Shown: positions 1-10,800 of the stretch, one piece after another
Layout of the letters: every line of letters begins with the position of its first letter
Position numbering within the stretch: position 1 is the stretch's first letter
NCBI RefSeq assembly: GCF_000332975.1
Contig: NZ_BANR01000003.1
Location: 310,001 to 374,000, forward strand
Direction of reading: 5' to 3'
Source of the DNA: Gordonia aichiensis NBRC 108223
GTDB lineage: Bacteria > Actinomycetota > Actinomycetes > Mycobacteriales > Mycobacteriaceae
DNA: 64,000 nucleotides
Notes under the pieces: model-generated
Told to the model about the DNA's origin: nothing
Seen by the model: the letters and a program-made list of their open reading frames with translations, nothing else
Database searches by the model: none
Made by a program: the position numbers and the translations under genes

Positions 1-2
1 CA

Positions 3-401
3 AATTACGCACTGCGCGCGGCGGCCTGGCTGCAGGTTCGCGATGACCTGACCGATCGCGCGGACATCTGGGAAGACCTCGATCTCGCACTCGCACTGAG
101 AGATCGGGGCCTGCGACGCTATTTCGATCCAGCTGTCGCGGTCGCTGCATCGTGTCGTCAACTCCGGCACTCCCCGTGGGCAAATCGAAGTTACATACTC
201 GGGGGGATCCGGACCGCGCGAGCGCGAGGCGATCGACGTGTAGAACTCATGATGACAGCAGAACTGCCGTTTCGGATAGCGACGTTCACGGCGATGTGGT
301 TGGTTTTTCGGCCGTGGGACGATGTGCAAGAGAACTGGCGGCCCCAGCGGTTGTTCCGGACTCTGGAGCGGCGCAGGCCACTCGTGACCGCAGAACGGTG
401 A
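3..401 (+). CDS. Family-2 glycosyltransferase, C-terminal part (5' end outside window)
   Basis: An open frame enters from the left edge and stops with TGA at 399-401, giving about 132 visible residues. The visible part has an acidic stretch (WEDLDLALALRDRG), then a YFDPAVAV segment, and ends with a short hydrophobic helix followed by LVFRPWDDVQENWRP. This matches, block by block, the C-terminal half of the glycosyltransferase encoded convergently at 408-1262 (HEDQVISQALRDAG, MYFNPSMHA, LIIRPWDPIAEKWRP). The two are therefore paralogues, and this one should also be a GT-A fold, family-2 sugar transferase associated with the membrane through its C-terminal helix. The catalytic N-terminal part is not visible, so donor and acceptor cannot be judged. 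Location beside a lipopeptide-type NRPS and exporter suggests glycosylation of the product; that is inference. Confidence 0.75.
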   Translation, partial: NYALRAAAWLQVRDDLTDRADIWEDLDLALALRDRGLRRYFDPAVAVAASCRQLRHSPWANRSYILGGIRTARARGDRRVELMMTAELPFRIATFTAMWLVFRPWDDVQENWRPQRLFRTLERRRPLVTAER

Positions 402-407
402 CGCGAG

Positions 408-1262
408 CTAGGTAATAGGCGAGGCTCGATCGTGCGAGGTGGTGAAGAGTCTTGCGGGGCGCCACTTCTCAGCAATCGGATCCCAGGGGCGGATGATGAG
501 CCAGAGAATCGTCAAGAACAAGAAGTTGAAGGGAGCGGCGACCGTTCTGAGTGTTGCATCGACGTAGTGGCCGCTCTTGGCCGCCGTTGCGATGCCGGTG
601 GCCAACGATCGGAGATTTTTGGGAGGAGGAATCAGCGCGCGCCGCGGCGAGGTGAGTGCATGCATCGACGGATTGAAGTACATCGTGAGGCCGGCATCGC
701 GGAGTGCTTGGCTGATCACCTGATCCTCGTGGGTGCCAGGCAGGTCGTGCGCGACCACAGAGTCGCGAACCCGTGCCCACGCGTCACCCCTGATTCCCAT
801 ACTGCCCCCGATGATCGCTGGGGTCGGACCACCGTTGCCTTTGCCTTGAATCCGCATGGTCCACAGAAACGCCGCGGTGAACGCATCCTGAGCGGGGGCG
901 TCGTAGAACATCGTGACTCCGGTGACTGCCGCCCAACGTCCGTCGGAGAGTGAGTCGGACACGCTCTGAGTCCAACCGGGACTCATCCGTACATCGGCGT
1001 CGACTCTCCCGATGATGTCGCCATGTGCTGAGTCGAATCCTGTCCGTCGGGCGAAGGCAACACCCCGGCGTCGTTCCTCGATGACCCGAATTCCGGGATG
1101 GTCGGCAGCGTAGCGCTGCGCGATGACGAGCGTGTCGTCGGTCGACGTGTTGTCGACCACGATGATCTCGTCGAACGGAGGCGACTGAGCTAGCGCGTGG
1201 TCGAGACAAGAGGCGATGTTGTCTTGCTCGTTGAATGCTGGGATGACTAGTGAGATGGTCAC
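408..1262 (-). CDS. Family-2 glycosyltransferase (GT-A fold)
   Basis: A 284-residue protein opening with the classic GT2 start (TISLVIPAFNEQDNI), a VVDNTSTDDT nucleotide-sugar segment near residues 35-44 and a DAD metal-binding motif at about residues 88-90 (GRVDADVR). An HEDQ segment near residue 185 is in the position of the family's acceptor-side acidic motif. A hydrophobic helix close to the C-terminus (FNFLFLTILWLII) suggests membrane association. The start is GTG at 1260-1262, preceded by AGGAG with a 5-base gap. It is the last gene of a minus-strand operon with a DrrABC-like exporter, 46 bases behind the last permease. The likely role is adding a sugar to the peptide or lipopeptide made by the divergent NRPS genes, by analogy with glycopeptidolipid loci; the sugar is unknown. 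Confidence 0.85.
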   Translation of the reverse strand: MTISLVIPAFNEQDNIASCLDHALAQSPPFDEIIVVDNTSTDDTLVIAQRYAADHPGIRVIEERRRGVAFARRTGFDSAHGDIIGRVDADVRMSPGWTQSVSDSLSDGRWAAVTGVTMFYDAPAQDAFTAAFLWTMRIQGKGNGGPTPAIIGGSMGIRGDAWARVRDSVVAHDLPGTHEDQVISQALRDAGLTMYFNPSMHALTSPRRALIPPPKNLRSLATGIATAAKSGHYVDATLRTVAAPFNFLFLTILWLIIRPWDPIAEKWRPARLFTTSHDRASPIT

Positions 1263-1308
1263 AGCTGCTCCTGCCTCGCGGTGCGTACCTGTTCGACGCT
1301 AACGAACG

Positions 1309-2160
1309 CTACCCACGGCGAGTGGCCGCTTTTCGATATCCGCGAATCGCGGGGTACAAGAACACCCCGACCATCACCCCAGCCCAAACGAGCGTTTTGA
1401 TCAGGTTCTCCGTGATGGGGCCCCCAGCTGCGAGTGCACGCATGACCTCGATTGCGGGTGACATCGGCTGATTGTTGACTATCGGCTGGAGCCACCCAGG
1501 GTATGTGTCCGCAGGTGCGAAGCCGGAGTTGAAAAACATGAGCAGCGTTGAAATGAGTGAAAGCAGCGGAACCAGTGGCGCTTTCGCGGGTGAGTTTACC
1601 GCGAGCGCCAGGACCATCGTCGAGAACGCGATCCCGTAGACCAGCGCGATCAGCACAATGCCGATTGCAGGGAACACGCCTTGGTTCAGGCGGAAACCAA
1701 TAAGATAGCCGGCAGCAAGCAGGATGAGCGTCGTCAGCAGTATCCGGGTCAACTCGGCACACACCCGTGCGGCGAGGTCGGCGCTGCGGTGGATCGGAAG
1801 TACGTAAAGCCGGGCGAGCAGACCGGTACCCGACTCGAGATTGAGTCGGACACCTGCCGCCATGGAACCAAACATCGCACCCAGCAGGATCACCAGTGGA
1901 ACGGTGCCAAAGGCGCTGTCCTGGCCGGTCGCGGCGCCAACCGTGTCGCCGAGGACGACTTTGAACATCACCATGCTGATGACCGGGACGATGAGGCTCT
2001 GGAGCATCGTCGAGCGATCGCGAAACCACACCGACAACTGGCGGCCTGTGAGTGCGCGGGTCTGGTCGACGAACGCGCGTACCGAGCGCTCTGTGTCCTC
2101 GTCGTGCACAGAAGGCCCGACGAAACCGTGTGCGCTGACCGCTTTGGCGGTGGTCATCAT
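1309..2160 (-). CDS. ABC-2 type permease, DrrC-like
   Basis: A membrane protein of 283 residues with about six hydrophobic segments and the ABC-2 hallmarks seen in daunorubicin/PDIM exporters: an N-terminal cytoplasmic stretch, SLIVPVISMVMFKVVLG as first helix, an RLYVLPIHRSADLAAR loop after helix two, and a late NSGFAPADTYPGWLQPIVNNQPMSP segment. The start is taken as ATG at 2158-2160 because it overlaps the upstream permease's stop codon (ATGATGA), a typical coupling arrangement. The longer in-frame extension to 2223 lies inside the preceding gene and is unlikely to be used. It should form a heterodimeric channel with the permease at 2157-2954, powered by the ATPase at 2951-4414. Confidence 0.88.
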   Translation of the reverse strand: MMTTAKAVSAHGFVGPSVHDEDTERSVRAFVDQTRALTGRQLSVWFRDRSTMLQSLIVPVISMVMFKVVLGDTVGAATGQDSAFGTVPLVILLGAMFGSMAAGVRLNLESGTGLLARLYVLPIHRSADLAARVCAELTRILLTTLILLAAGYLIGFRLNQGVFPAIGIVLIALVYGIAFSTMVLALAVNSPAKAPLVPLLSLISTLLMFFNSGFAPADTYPGWLQPIVNNQPMSPAIEVMRALAAGGPITENLIKTLVWAGVMVGVFLYPAIRGYRKAATRRG

Positions 2161-2954
2161 CCGAGCTTTCGTCTGGCGAGCATATACAGGACTACACACA
2201 GGGCGGCGAAAACCGCCATCCACGCGAACGCCGGAAACAACGTGCTCCAGGTGGCCGTCCCGTCGTTGAGGCTACGCATGGCACCTGTGAGCTGCGAGAA
2301 GGGCTGGTTACGCACGAAAGGGCGTATCCATTCGGGGAACTGTGTTTCCGGAACGAAGCCCGTGGAGAGCATTCCGAAGATGAGCAGAGGTAGACCAAGG
2401 ATCTGACTGGTCGCCTCGGGGCTTGGCGCGACGGCGCCAACAGCGTCTGCCAACAACACGAACAACAAACCGATCGCGAGCGATAGGACGACGAGCCCGA
2501 CGCCCTGGCCACCCTCAACGGGGCGCCACCCGATGATCAGGCTAGCTATGCATGCACATATCAGCGCCACAACGAGTAAAACGATGTTCGTTGAGGTTCG
2601 CGCTAATACCGGAATCGCTGACGGAATCGGCATCGCACGGAAGCGGCGGTTGATGCCGGCATCGGTGTCGGTGGCCGACCGCATCGCCGCCGAAGTAGCG
2701 GCGAAACCCATCGACTGAAGTGCGATGATCGGCATGAGATACTGCGCGTAGTTCATCCCTGGGTACTGGTTCATGATGGTGCGCAGCGGAAGGTAGAAGC
2801 ACAGCGCGAACAGTGCGGGTGCGATGAGCGAAAAGGCAATTTCACCCGTTCGGATGATCCCCATGAGGCCCCGAGACGTCAGCGCCCACCATTGCTCGAC
2901 GGCGCGAGGCGACGCGGCGACGCCTGCTCCGAGTCCTGGCTCGATAGCGGTCAC
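2157..2954 (-). CDS. ABC-2 type permease, DrrB-like
   Basis: A 265-residue integral membrane protein with about six hydrophobic helices. Family features are a first helix ending in LCFYLPLRTIMN, a RFRAMPIPSAIPVLAR cytoplasmic loop and a late GFVPETQFPEWIRPFVRNQPFSQ loop, the same layout as its partner but clearly diverged from it. The stop overlaps the start of the next permease, and its own start overlaps the stop of the ATPase gene by 4 bases, so the three exporter genes are translationally coupled. Export of the NRPS product, or of a lipid-linked form of it, is the natural role given the divergent assembly-line genes. Confidence 0.88.
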   Translation of the reverse strand: MTAIEPGLGAGVAASPRAVEQWWALTSRGLMGIIRTGEIAFSLIAPALFALCFYLPLRTIMNQYPGMNYAQYLMPIIALQSMGFAATSAAMRSATDTDAGINRRFRAMPIPSAIPVLARTSTNIVLLVVALICACIASLIIGWRPVEGGQGVGLVVLSLAIGLLFVLLADAVGAVAPSPEATSQILGLPLLIFGMLSTGFVPETQFPEWIRPFVRNQPFSQLTGAMRSLNDGTATWSTLFPAFAWMAVFAALCVVLYMLARRKLG

Positions 2955-4414
2955 CCGTCCACATCCTGCGTAGGCGAGGTGAGGTCCAGGAAGACCTCGT
3001 CGAGTGAGGGCTTGCGGATCACGACGTCCGAGAGTTCAATTTTGGCCACAGTGCAACGGCGGACCACTTCCACGAGGGTATGCGTGCCGTCAGGGGCAGG
3101 TACAGCGATCGAGTCGGTTTCGTCGCCGTTGGCATGGAGTGCGTTTCTGGACCTGCGGATGAGATCGGAGAGCAGCTCGGTCAACCGCGGGATGTCCTCG
3201 CTGAAGGTCGGCGTCACCTCGCAGACGGTCCCGCCGGTCTGAGACTTCAGTTCGTCCGACGTACCTTCGGCGATGACCCGACCGTGGTCGATGACGACGA
3301 TGCTGTCACTGAGCACGTCGGCCTCCTCCAAGTACTGCGTGGTGAGCAGCGTCGTCACTCCCGAGTCACGCAGGCGCGAGACCAGAGACCAGACCTCGTG
3401 TCGGCTGCGCGGGTCGAGCCCGGTGGTCGGCTCATCGAGGAACACCACTTGAGGAGACGTGACCAGGCCGCATGCGATGTCGATCCGACGTCGCATGCCC
3501 CCGGAGTACTCGTGAACCTTGCGGTCGGCTGCTCCGGTCAACCCGAACATCTCGAGGAGCTCCACCGCGCGTTTGGTCGCTCGCTTCTTACCGAGGCCAA
3601 GGAGCCGGCCGAAGAGCACCAAGTTCTCGCGACCGCTGAGGGCCTCGTCGAGCGCAGCGAATTGTCCGGTGAGCGTGATCGCTCGGCGCACACCTGCGGG
3701 GTCGGCGCTGATGTCGTGGCCGGCAACGGTCGCTGAGCCCCCGTCGGGCTTGAGGAGTGTGCACAACATGTTGACCGTGGTCGTCTTGCCCGCGCCGTTC
3801 GGCCCGAGCACCGCGAGAACCTTGCCTGCGGGCACCGAGAAGCTCACGTCATCGACTGCGACGTTGTCTCCGAACACCTTCCGGAGGTTGCACACCTCGA
3901 TAGCGGAAGAGGTCAGAGTGGGTATCCGAGCGGCCATCGTGGACTCTGAGGACACCGTTGGCGGAGCCGACTCGACCGTCAGTGTGGACGATGTGGGCTG
4001 CCTGCTCTCTGCATACCCTGTCGATGCCGGCGGGGCGGGCCAATCGGAATGGCTCGTGGTGCGCCATCCGCGACCGACTGTGTCGACAACGGCCAGATCC
4101 GCTGTTGTCTGGGGGTGTCTCGACTGAGACGTTGGCGTGGGCGGATGTAACGACCCAGCGCACTCGGTGCCGTTCAGGTGCTGAGTGCCATTCGGGGTTT
4201 CGGTGCTGGTGCTCGCGGTAATTGGAGGAGTCCATGCGGGACTACCATCAACAGCTGCGTGGCGGCCGAGTGCTCCCTCGGTACTCTCGGCCCGTGCGTC
4301 GCCGCGCGCGGGCCAGCCATCGCCACCGCCAGCGCGCAACGATGGCAGCAGATACCCGTCGTTCGCGGTCACCGGATCGGGCGCTGCGTGACGGCCGCGC
4401 GACTGCTCTGGCAT
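2951..4414 (-). CDS. DrrA-type ABC transporter ATPase with long N-terminal extension
   Basis: The C-terminal two thirds form a drug-exporter type ATPase: Walker [10 protein letters not shown] at residues 204-212, a YSGGMRRR signature, Walker [12 protein letters not shown], the switch segment TTQYLEEAD, and the DrrA-specific tail ending KPSLDEVFLDLT. About 165 residues in front are rich in Pro, Ser, Thr and His and have no visible fold. Two starts are possible. ATG at 4412-4414 has a strong GAGGAG 4 bases upstream. The conventional start, ATG at 3935-3937 (residue 160), lies just before the domain but has no recognisable ribosome site. The long form is therefore preferred. It heads the exporter operon and is divergent from the NRPS genes. 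Confidence 0.88.
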   Translation of the reverse strand: MPEQSRGRHAAPDPVTANDGYLLPSLRAGGGDGWPARGDARAESTEGALGRHAAVDGSPAWTPPITASTSTETPNGTQHLNGTECAGSLHPPTPTSQSRHPQTTADLAVVDTVGRGWRTTSHSDWPAPPASTGYAESRQPTSSTLTVESAPPTVSSESTMAARIPTLTSSAIEVCNLRKVFGDNVAVDDVSFSVPAGKVLAVLGPNGAGKTTTVNMLCTLLKPDGGSATVAGHDISADPAGVRRAITLTGQFAALDEALSGRENLVLFGRLLGLGKKRATKRAVELLEMFGLTGAADRKVHEYSGGMRRRIDIACGLVTSPQVVFLDEPTTGLDPRSRHEVWSLVSRLRDSGVTTLLTTQYLEEADVLSDSIVVIDHGRVIAEGTSDELKSQTGGTVCEVTPTFSEDIPRLTELLSDLIRRSRNALHANGDETDSIAVPAPDGTHTLVEVVRRCTVAKIELSDVVIRKPSLDEVFLDLTSPTQDVDG

Positions 4415-4862
4415 CGGTCTCCTCAGCTCTAATGCACGCCGTCAGGGGGACTGGCGCTGTATGGCTTCGCCCGCGCTCATGACCCTACGCAATCGCATGA
4501 CCGCGGATCAGGAGTGCCCGGTCGAATCGTGAGATCCGACCGAGTGCGACTATCCTCCTCTATTTGACCGCCGGTCGAAAGCTACCCGTTACATGTGGGC
4601 GGCGTGTCTCGCGACTGGTGACACGATTTCACAGAATCGTCTTCCGTGTAACGCGAGGTAAGCGCTGAACGACGTGTTAGGGGAGTAGCAGGGAGACCGA
4701 CGCCCAGAACTCCCTGTGCGGTGGTGTGCTCTGAATCTCTTGAGGACGTTGTCGCCAAAAGGGTTCGAAAGACGGATATTCGTGAGCGGGATGCATGTCC
4801 TAGTCTGGAGTGATTGAGTTTCGTGCACAGCCAGCCACAAGACGTCAGTGAGGATTGTCGGG
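4415..4862. promoter_or_regulatory. Divergent intergenic region between exporter operon and NRPS genes
   Basis: About 450 bases without a convincing gene, less GC-rich than its flanks, lying between the divergent starts of the exporter ATPase and the first NRPS. It must hold the promoters for both transcripts. The best visible candidate towards the NRPS is TTGACC at 4564-4569 with TTACAT at 4589-4594, but the 19-base spacing makes it weak. The sequence TTGACCGCCGGTCGAA around it has GACC/GGTC arms and could be an operator. Short frames here (for example 4589-4840 on the minus strand) lack family features and are not called. Confidence 0.5.
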
Positions 4863-7800
4863 ATGAATGATGGGGCGTTGACCGGTGGTGAGGCGACCCC
4901 GAGTGGGTTCTTGCCGCTGACGGCTGCGCAGCGCGGAATGTGGTTCGCTGAGAACCTCGCCGCGGATTACTCCATCACGATCGCGCACTACATTGATATC
5001 CGTGACAATGGTCGGACAATCGACCTTCAACTGCTCAAACAGTGTGTTCGTGACGTCGCTTGGGAATTCGAATCCCCTTTTACCAGCATTTCCGAAGTCG
5101 ACGGAGTGCCGATTCAAGCAGTTGATCGGATGGTCAACTTCGTTGTCGACGAGTTGGATTTCCGTGGGCAGTCAAACCCCGAGGCACGTGCGATCGAGTG
5201 GATGCGGGCTAGGTACGCGCGGTCGATTGACCTGACCGTCGGTCCATTGGCGACAACGTGCCTGTTGCGCATCGCCGACGACCGAACGTTTTTGTACATG
5301 GATGGCCACCACATCGTTCTCGATGGATACTCGGCGTTGACGAGTCTGATGACGGCGCTGAATCGGTACAACGCGCAAGTCGACGGCACCGACGAGGCAA
5401 ATCCTGCGCGCGCAGGTCTCGCGGAGATCGTCGAGTACGACCAGTCATATGCGTTGAGTACCCGCCGCGAACGGGATCGCGAGTACTGGGCGGAGAAGGT
5501 TCGCGACCTCCCTGAACGAGTCACGTTGTCGACGCAGTCGGCGACGGCGCCTCTATCAGCGCACAACGTGGTCGCTGGTTATGACATCGACGCTGAAACG
5601 CAACGTCTCGTCGAATCGGTCGCGTCCGGTCTCAATTCGTCGGTCGCCGTCGTCCTTACTGCTGCGTTCTCGGCCTTCATGGCGCGTATGACTGGCACAG
5701 ACGAGGTTGTTCTCAGCCTGCCCGTGACCGGCCGAGCAACCGCGAAGGTTCGCAACGGTGGCGGCATGCTCTCCAACATGCTTCCGGTTCGGGCCGCAGC
5801 AGTCTCCGACGCCACGATGGGTGAGCTGATCTCGCAGATGCATCTCGAGTTGACGGGTGCCCTGCGCCATCAGCGATTCCGATTCGAAGATATCCGCCTC
5901 GAGGCCGGCCTCGCCGACACCGTCTACGCCTCCTTCGGTCCGATCGTGAACATGATGTTCTTCGACAAGCCGATCACGGTGACAGGGGCGACCGTCGGCT
6001 ACCACATCCTGTCCTCGGGAATTCTCGAGGACTTGCGCTGCAATCTCTACCAGGCCAGCCCTGGAGCGCCTCTGACCGTCGATCTGCACGGCAACCCCAA
6101 CCTGTACACCGAAGACGAACTCGATCGTCATGTCAGGCGATTCATCGCGTTCACCCGCGCGTTGCTCTCCAATCTCGACTCCCGGATCACGCACGTCGAG
6201 TTACTGCTCCCTGAAGAGCGTGCGGACCTGCTCGCCCTCGGCGCGGGCGAATCGGTGGCCTTCGAGGCCGATGGGTCCGTACTGGCAGCGTTCGACGCCC
6301 AATGCCGTGCGACACCTGACGCGGCCGCAATCGAGTTCGATGACGCGACGTGGACTTATCGCGAGTTCTCGCAGATGCGATCAGACCTCGCTCGACGGCT
6401 GCGGACCGATGGTGTCGGCGTCGGCGACACCGTGGTTGTCAGCCTGGAGCGAGGCGTGGATCAGGTGTGTGCCGTCTATGCCGTGTTGACGCTCGGGGCC
6501 GCCTACGTGCCTGTCGACCCCCAGGCTCCCGCCGCACGTCGGACACAGATCACCGACACAGTCGGTGCAGCATTGGTTGTCGACGATGCCTACCTCCGTA
6601 TCGGCGGAGCGCAGTTCGGGCAGAACGCAGAGTCTGAACTGCGTTCAACGTCGGGGCCGGCAGCCTACGTCATCTTTACTTCCGGGTCGACCGGAGCTCC
6701 GAAGGGAGTGGAGGTCGGCCACCGAGCCGTTATCAACCGCCTCGAGTGGATGCAGCAGCACTACCCGCTCGGCGCCGACGACCGCGTGCTGTACAAAACT
6801 CCGATCACGTTCGACGTTTCCGTGTGGGAACTATTGTGGCCGTTACGGACCGGCGCACGGATGGTCATCGCCCGACCTGGTGGCCACCGCGACCCTGATT
6901 ACCTGCATTCGCTGATGAATCAACGTTCCATCACTGTTGCGCACTTTGTGCCGTCGATGCTGGACGTCTTCACCGAGGTCCTCGAATCAAAGTGCGTTCC
7001 GGCGGTCTTTCCCCCGAGCGTGCGACGGGTCTTCACTTCCGGTGAGGCTCTCACGGCAGAACTCGCCTCGACGGTGCAGTCCCGAAGTGCTGTCGATCTC
7101 GTCAATCTCTATGGGCCGACCGAGGCGGCCGTCGACGTGACCGAGTACCGTGTTGAACCCCACGTCGCGGATGTGCCTATCGGGCGACCGGTACCGAATG
7201 TCTCCGCCTATGTGCTCGATTCGCTGCTGCGCCCGGTTCCGGTCAACGTGACGGGCGAGTTGTATCTCTCAGGCGACCAGTTGGCCATCGGATACACAGC
7301 TCAGCCAGGTCTCACCGCGGATCGGTTCGTCGCCAATCCGTACGACGGCGGAACACGTATGTACCGCACCGGTGACCTTGTCAGGTGGTCGAGCGCCGGG
7401 GAGATTTTGTACATCGGGCGCGCGGACTTCCAGGTAAAGATCCGCGGACAACGCGTCGAGCTGGGTGAAATCGAAAGCGTCATGGCGGAATTGCCAGGCG
7501 TCGACAAGGCGGTGGTGATCGCGCGATCCGATGGCGGGAGGACGGCCGTGGTCGGCTACATCCGTAGATCCCGCGACACCAGCGATACGACCACCGATGA
7601 CGATGTCACCGCAGACACTCTGCTTGGTTGGTGCCGTCGACGTCTGCCATCGCACATGGTGCCCTCGGCCATCGTCTTCGTGGACGAATTCCCTGTCGGC
7701 GCCAATGGAAAGCTCGACCGCACAGCACTTGCGCCCCCCGCAAGTCAGCCCGAAGGGCACTACGTCCCCCCGCGTACCGACGACGAGATCGGTTTGGCGC

Positions 7801-10800
7801 GGATCGTCGAAGAATTGTTGGGTGTATCGGGGGTGGGGATGCGCGACAACCTCTTCCGTCTCGGTGCCGACTCGCTGTCCGCTGCTCGACTCACGGCGCG
7901 GGTGCGGAGCGAACTCGGGCGAGAGTTGCGTGTGCTCGACATCTTCGGCTCCGACGACATCGGTCAAATGGCAAGACAACTGTCGGACATCGATGAGTCG
8001 GATTCGGGGCCCCGCCCGATGCCGCGTCCCGATGTGCTTCCGCTGTCGTCCGCGCAGACACGACTGTGGTTCATCAACAGGCTCGATCCGTCCGCGGGCA
8101 CCTACAACATGGCCGGCACCGTCGCACTTGTCGATGTCGATGTCGACGCCATGCGTAGCGCTGTCATGGATGTGGTTGCCCGCCACGAGTCGCTGAGAAC
8201 GGTGTTCACCGCGGTAGATGGTGAGCCGATCCAGGTGATCCGTTCTATTGAGGACCTCCCGACGGATGTGGTGCGCGGCACCGAGTACGTATCGCGCGAT
8301 GACCTGGATGCTCGGGTATTGCAAGAGGCCAGTAGGGGATTTGACCTCACGAACGAGACGCCGTTGCGTGTCCGCATCTTCGTGTCGGACGGTAACGCGA
8401 CGGTTCTGGTTGTTTTGCACCACGTGGCGGGCGACGGTGCGTCATTGATGCCTCTGATACGAGATGTCACCACCGCCTACGCGGCACGGCGAGCGGGCAC
8501 CGAACCCGCCTGGGCGCCTTTGCCGCTGCAGTACGCCGACTACGCATTGTGGCAGCGTGAAAGACTGGGCGACCGGGGTGATGAGACATCCCTCGTGGCC
8601 CAGGAGCTCAGATTCTGGCGCAACTACCTCGCGGATCTGCCCGAGTTGCTGGACCTTCCAACTGATCGTCCTCGCCCTCGGATAGCGTCCGGTGTGGGTG
8701 ATTTCGTCGACGTGTCGTTGGGGGAGAGGCGGACTCGACGCGTACTCGAACTAGCCGACTCTCGTGGTGTCACACCGTTCATGGTCGTGCACGCAGCTCT
8801 CAGTATCGTGCTCTCCAGGCTGGCCGGGGTCGACGACGTGCCAATCGGAGTGGCGGTTGCGGGTCGTGCTGACAAGGTTCTCGACGACGTGGTCGGTATG
8901 TTCGTGAATACCGTTCTAGTGAGGGTTCGACCCCAACCCGGGCTTTCGGTTGGTGCACTGATCGACGAGGTACGTAACGAATTCGCTTCTGCGATCGCGC
9001 ACGCCGAGACACCGTTTGACGTTGTGATCGACGAGCTAGCTCCTCATCGATCCCTCTCACACACACCGATTTACCAGGTGGGCGTGACGTGGCAACGTGG
9101 ACTTCCGGCTATGTCGGCCGACGATGACCCTGTGGAGGTGCGGCCGGTACGCGTGCCCGCTGCGAAAAGTGATCTGAGCGTCTCATTCGTGCAGTCGACA
9201 CGCGGTGGGGCTGAACACATCGATGCGGAGTTCTCTTATGCGACAGACATTTTCGACAAAGAGTCTGTCCAACGATTGACCGGTTTCCTCCTCGAAGTGA
9301 TCGATGGAATGCTGGCAGATCCGACCAGGTCAGTAGGTTCACTCGACATCGTCGGTCCGGAGAAGCGCGACTCCGCGCCGCAGCCGTCCCCGGTCGAGCC
9401 TCAGACCTTTGCCGCGCTCATCGACGCAGGGACCGCGCGGGGGTTACCAACCGCTCTGGCCATTGACGGTGAGTACCGCATCCGCTACGCGGATCTGATC
9501 GCACGCGCCAATCAGTTCGGACGTGAATTGATCGCGCGCGGTGTCGGCCCGGGCGACATAGTCGCCATCAGCATTGCTCGCTCACCCGATTCGGTTATGG
9601 CGACGCTCGCGGTGATCAAGAGCGGTGCGGGATTCGTTCTTCTCGATCCGGCCCAGCCTGCCGCGCGGCGTGCTGCGATGCTTGCCGATTCTGGTGCGCG
9701 AGTCGGCATCCGGCTGACGTCATCGGGCGAGGGCGAGTCCGTGCTTGGCGTCGAGGGCGACGAGCCGACGGTGTCGTGGATAGACATGAACGAACCCGAA
9801 ATCGAGATCCAGATCGCGGGACACGGTGCAGGACCCATCGTCGACGCCGAGCGCACTATGCCGATTGCGCTCTCGGACGTCGCGTACCTGATCTTCACCT
9901 CTGGCTCGACGGGCACCCCCAAGGCGACCGCCGTCAGTCATCGCGGGCTGGCAGGGTTTGCCCGCAATCTGGTCGAGAGCTTCGGCGTCGACCGCTACTC
10001 CCGGGTCCTGCACGTATCGTCGCCGAGCTTCGATGCATCGATTCTGGAACTACTCCTTGCCTTTTCCGCAGGTGCGCAGTTGGTCGTCGCGTCTGCGGAC
10101 ACGTACGCGGGCGAGCAGCTCAGTGACTTCATCGAACGGCATGGGGTGACGCACGCGCTCCTGACTCCCTCCGTGCTTGCAACGCTTGATCCACACCGAG
10201 CGGGGTCGCTGTCGACGATCCTCAGCGGCGGCGAGGCACTGAGCGCTGACCTTCTCCGTCGCTGGTCGCAGCGTCGAGTGTTCAATCTCTACGGTCCAAC
10301 GGAATGCACCGTGTGGGCCACGCTCGCTGGACCGCTACGCGCGGACTCCGAAGTCACAATCGGTGCGGCGCTGCCCGGTGTCACTGCTCGCGTTCTGGAT
10401 TCGGCTCTGCGTCCTACGCCCGACGGAGTAGCCGGAGAGTTGTATTTGGCGGGCGATCAGGTTGCACTCGGCTACCGAGGTAGGCCGGGGCTCACCGCCA
10501 CCCGTTTCGTTGCCGACCCATTCGGACATGGAACCATGTACCGCACCGGCGACCGGGTCACCCGGCGTACCACGGGCGAGCTCGTCTATCACGGACGCAG
10601 TGATTTCCAGTTGAAGATCCGCGGGCTGCGGATCGAACCAGGGGAAGTCGACGCAGCGTTGGCCGCGCATCCCGACGTTGATGCGGCGCTGAGTGTCGGC
10701 GTCACCGGGCCCGCGGGCGAGGCTGTGCTCGTTACCTACGTGACGGCCAGTGAAGGTGTCGAGCCACAACCGGAAGGCCTGCTCGCGTTCGCGCGCGAGC

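Noticed and set aside
4589..4840. 83-codon minus-strand frame in the divergent promoter region
   Set aside because: No ribosome site, no recognisable domain, and it covers the region expected to hold the promoters.
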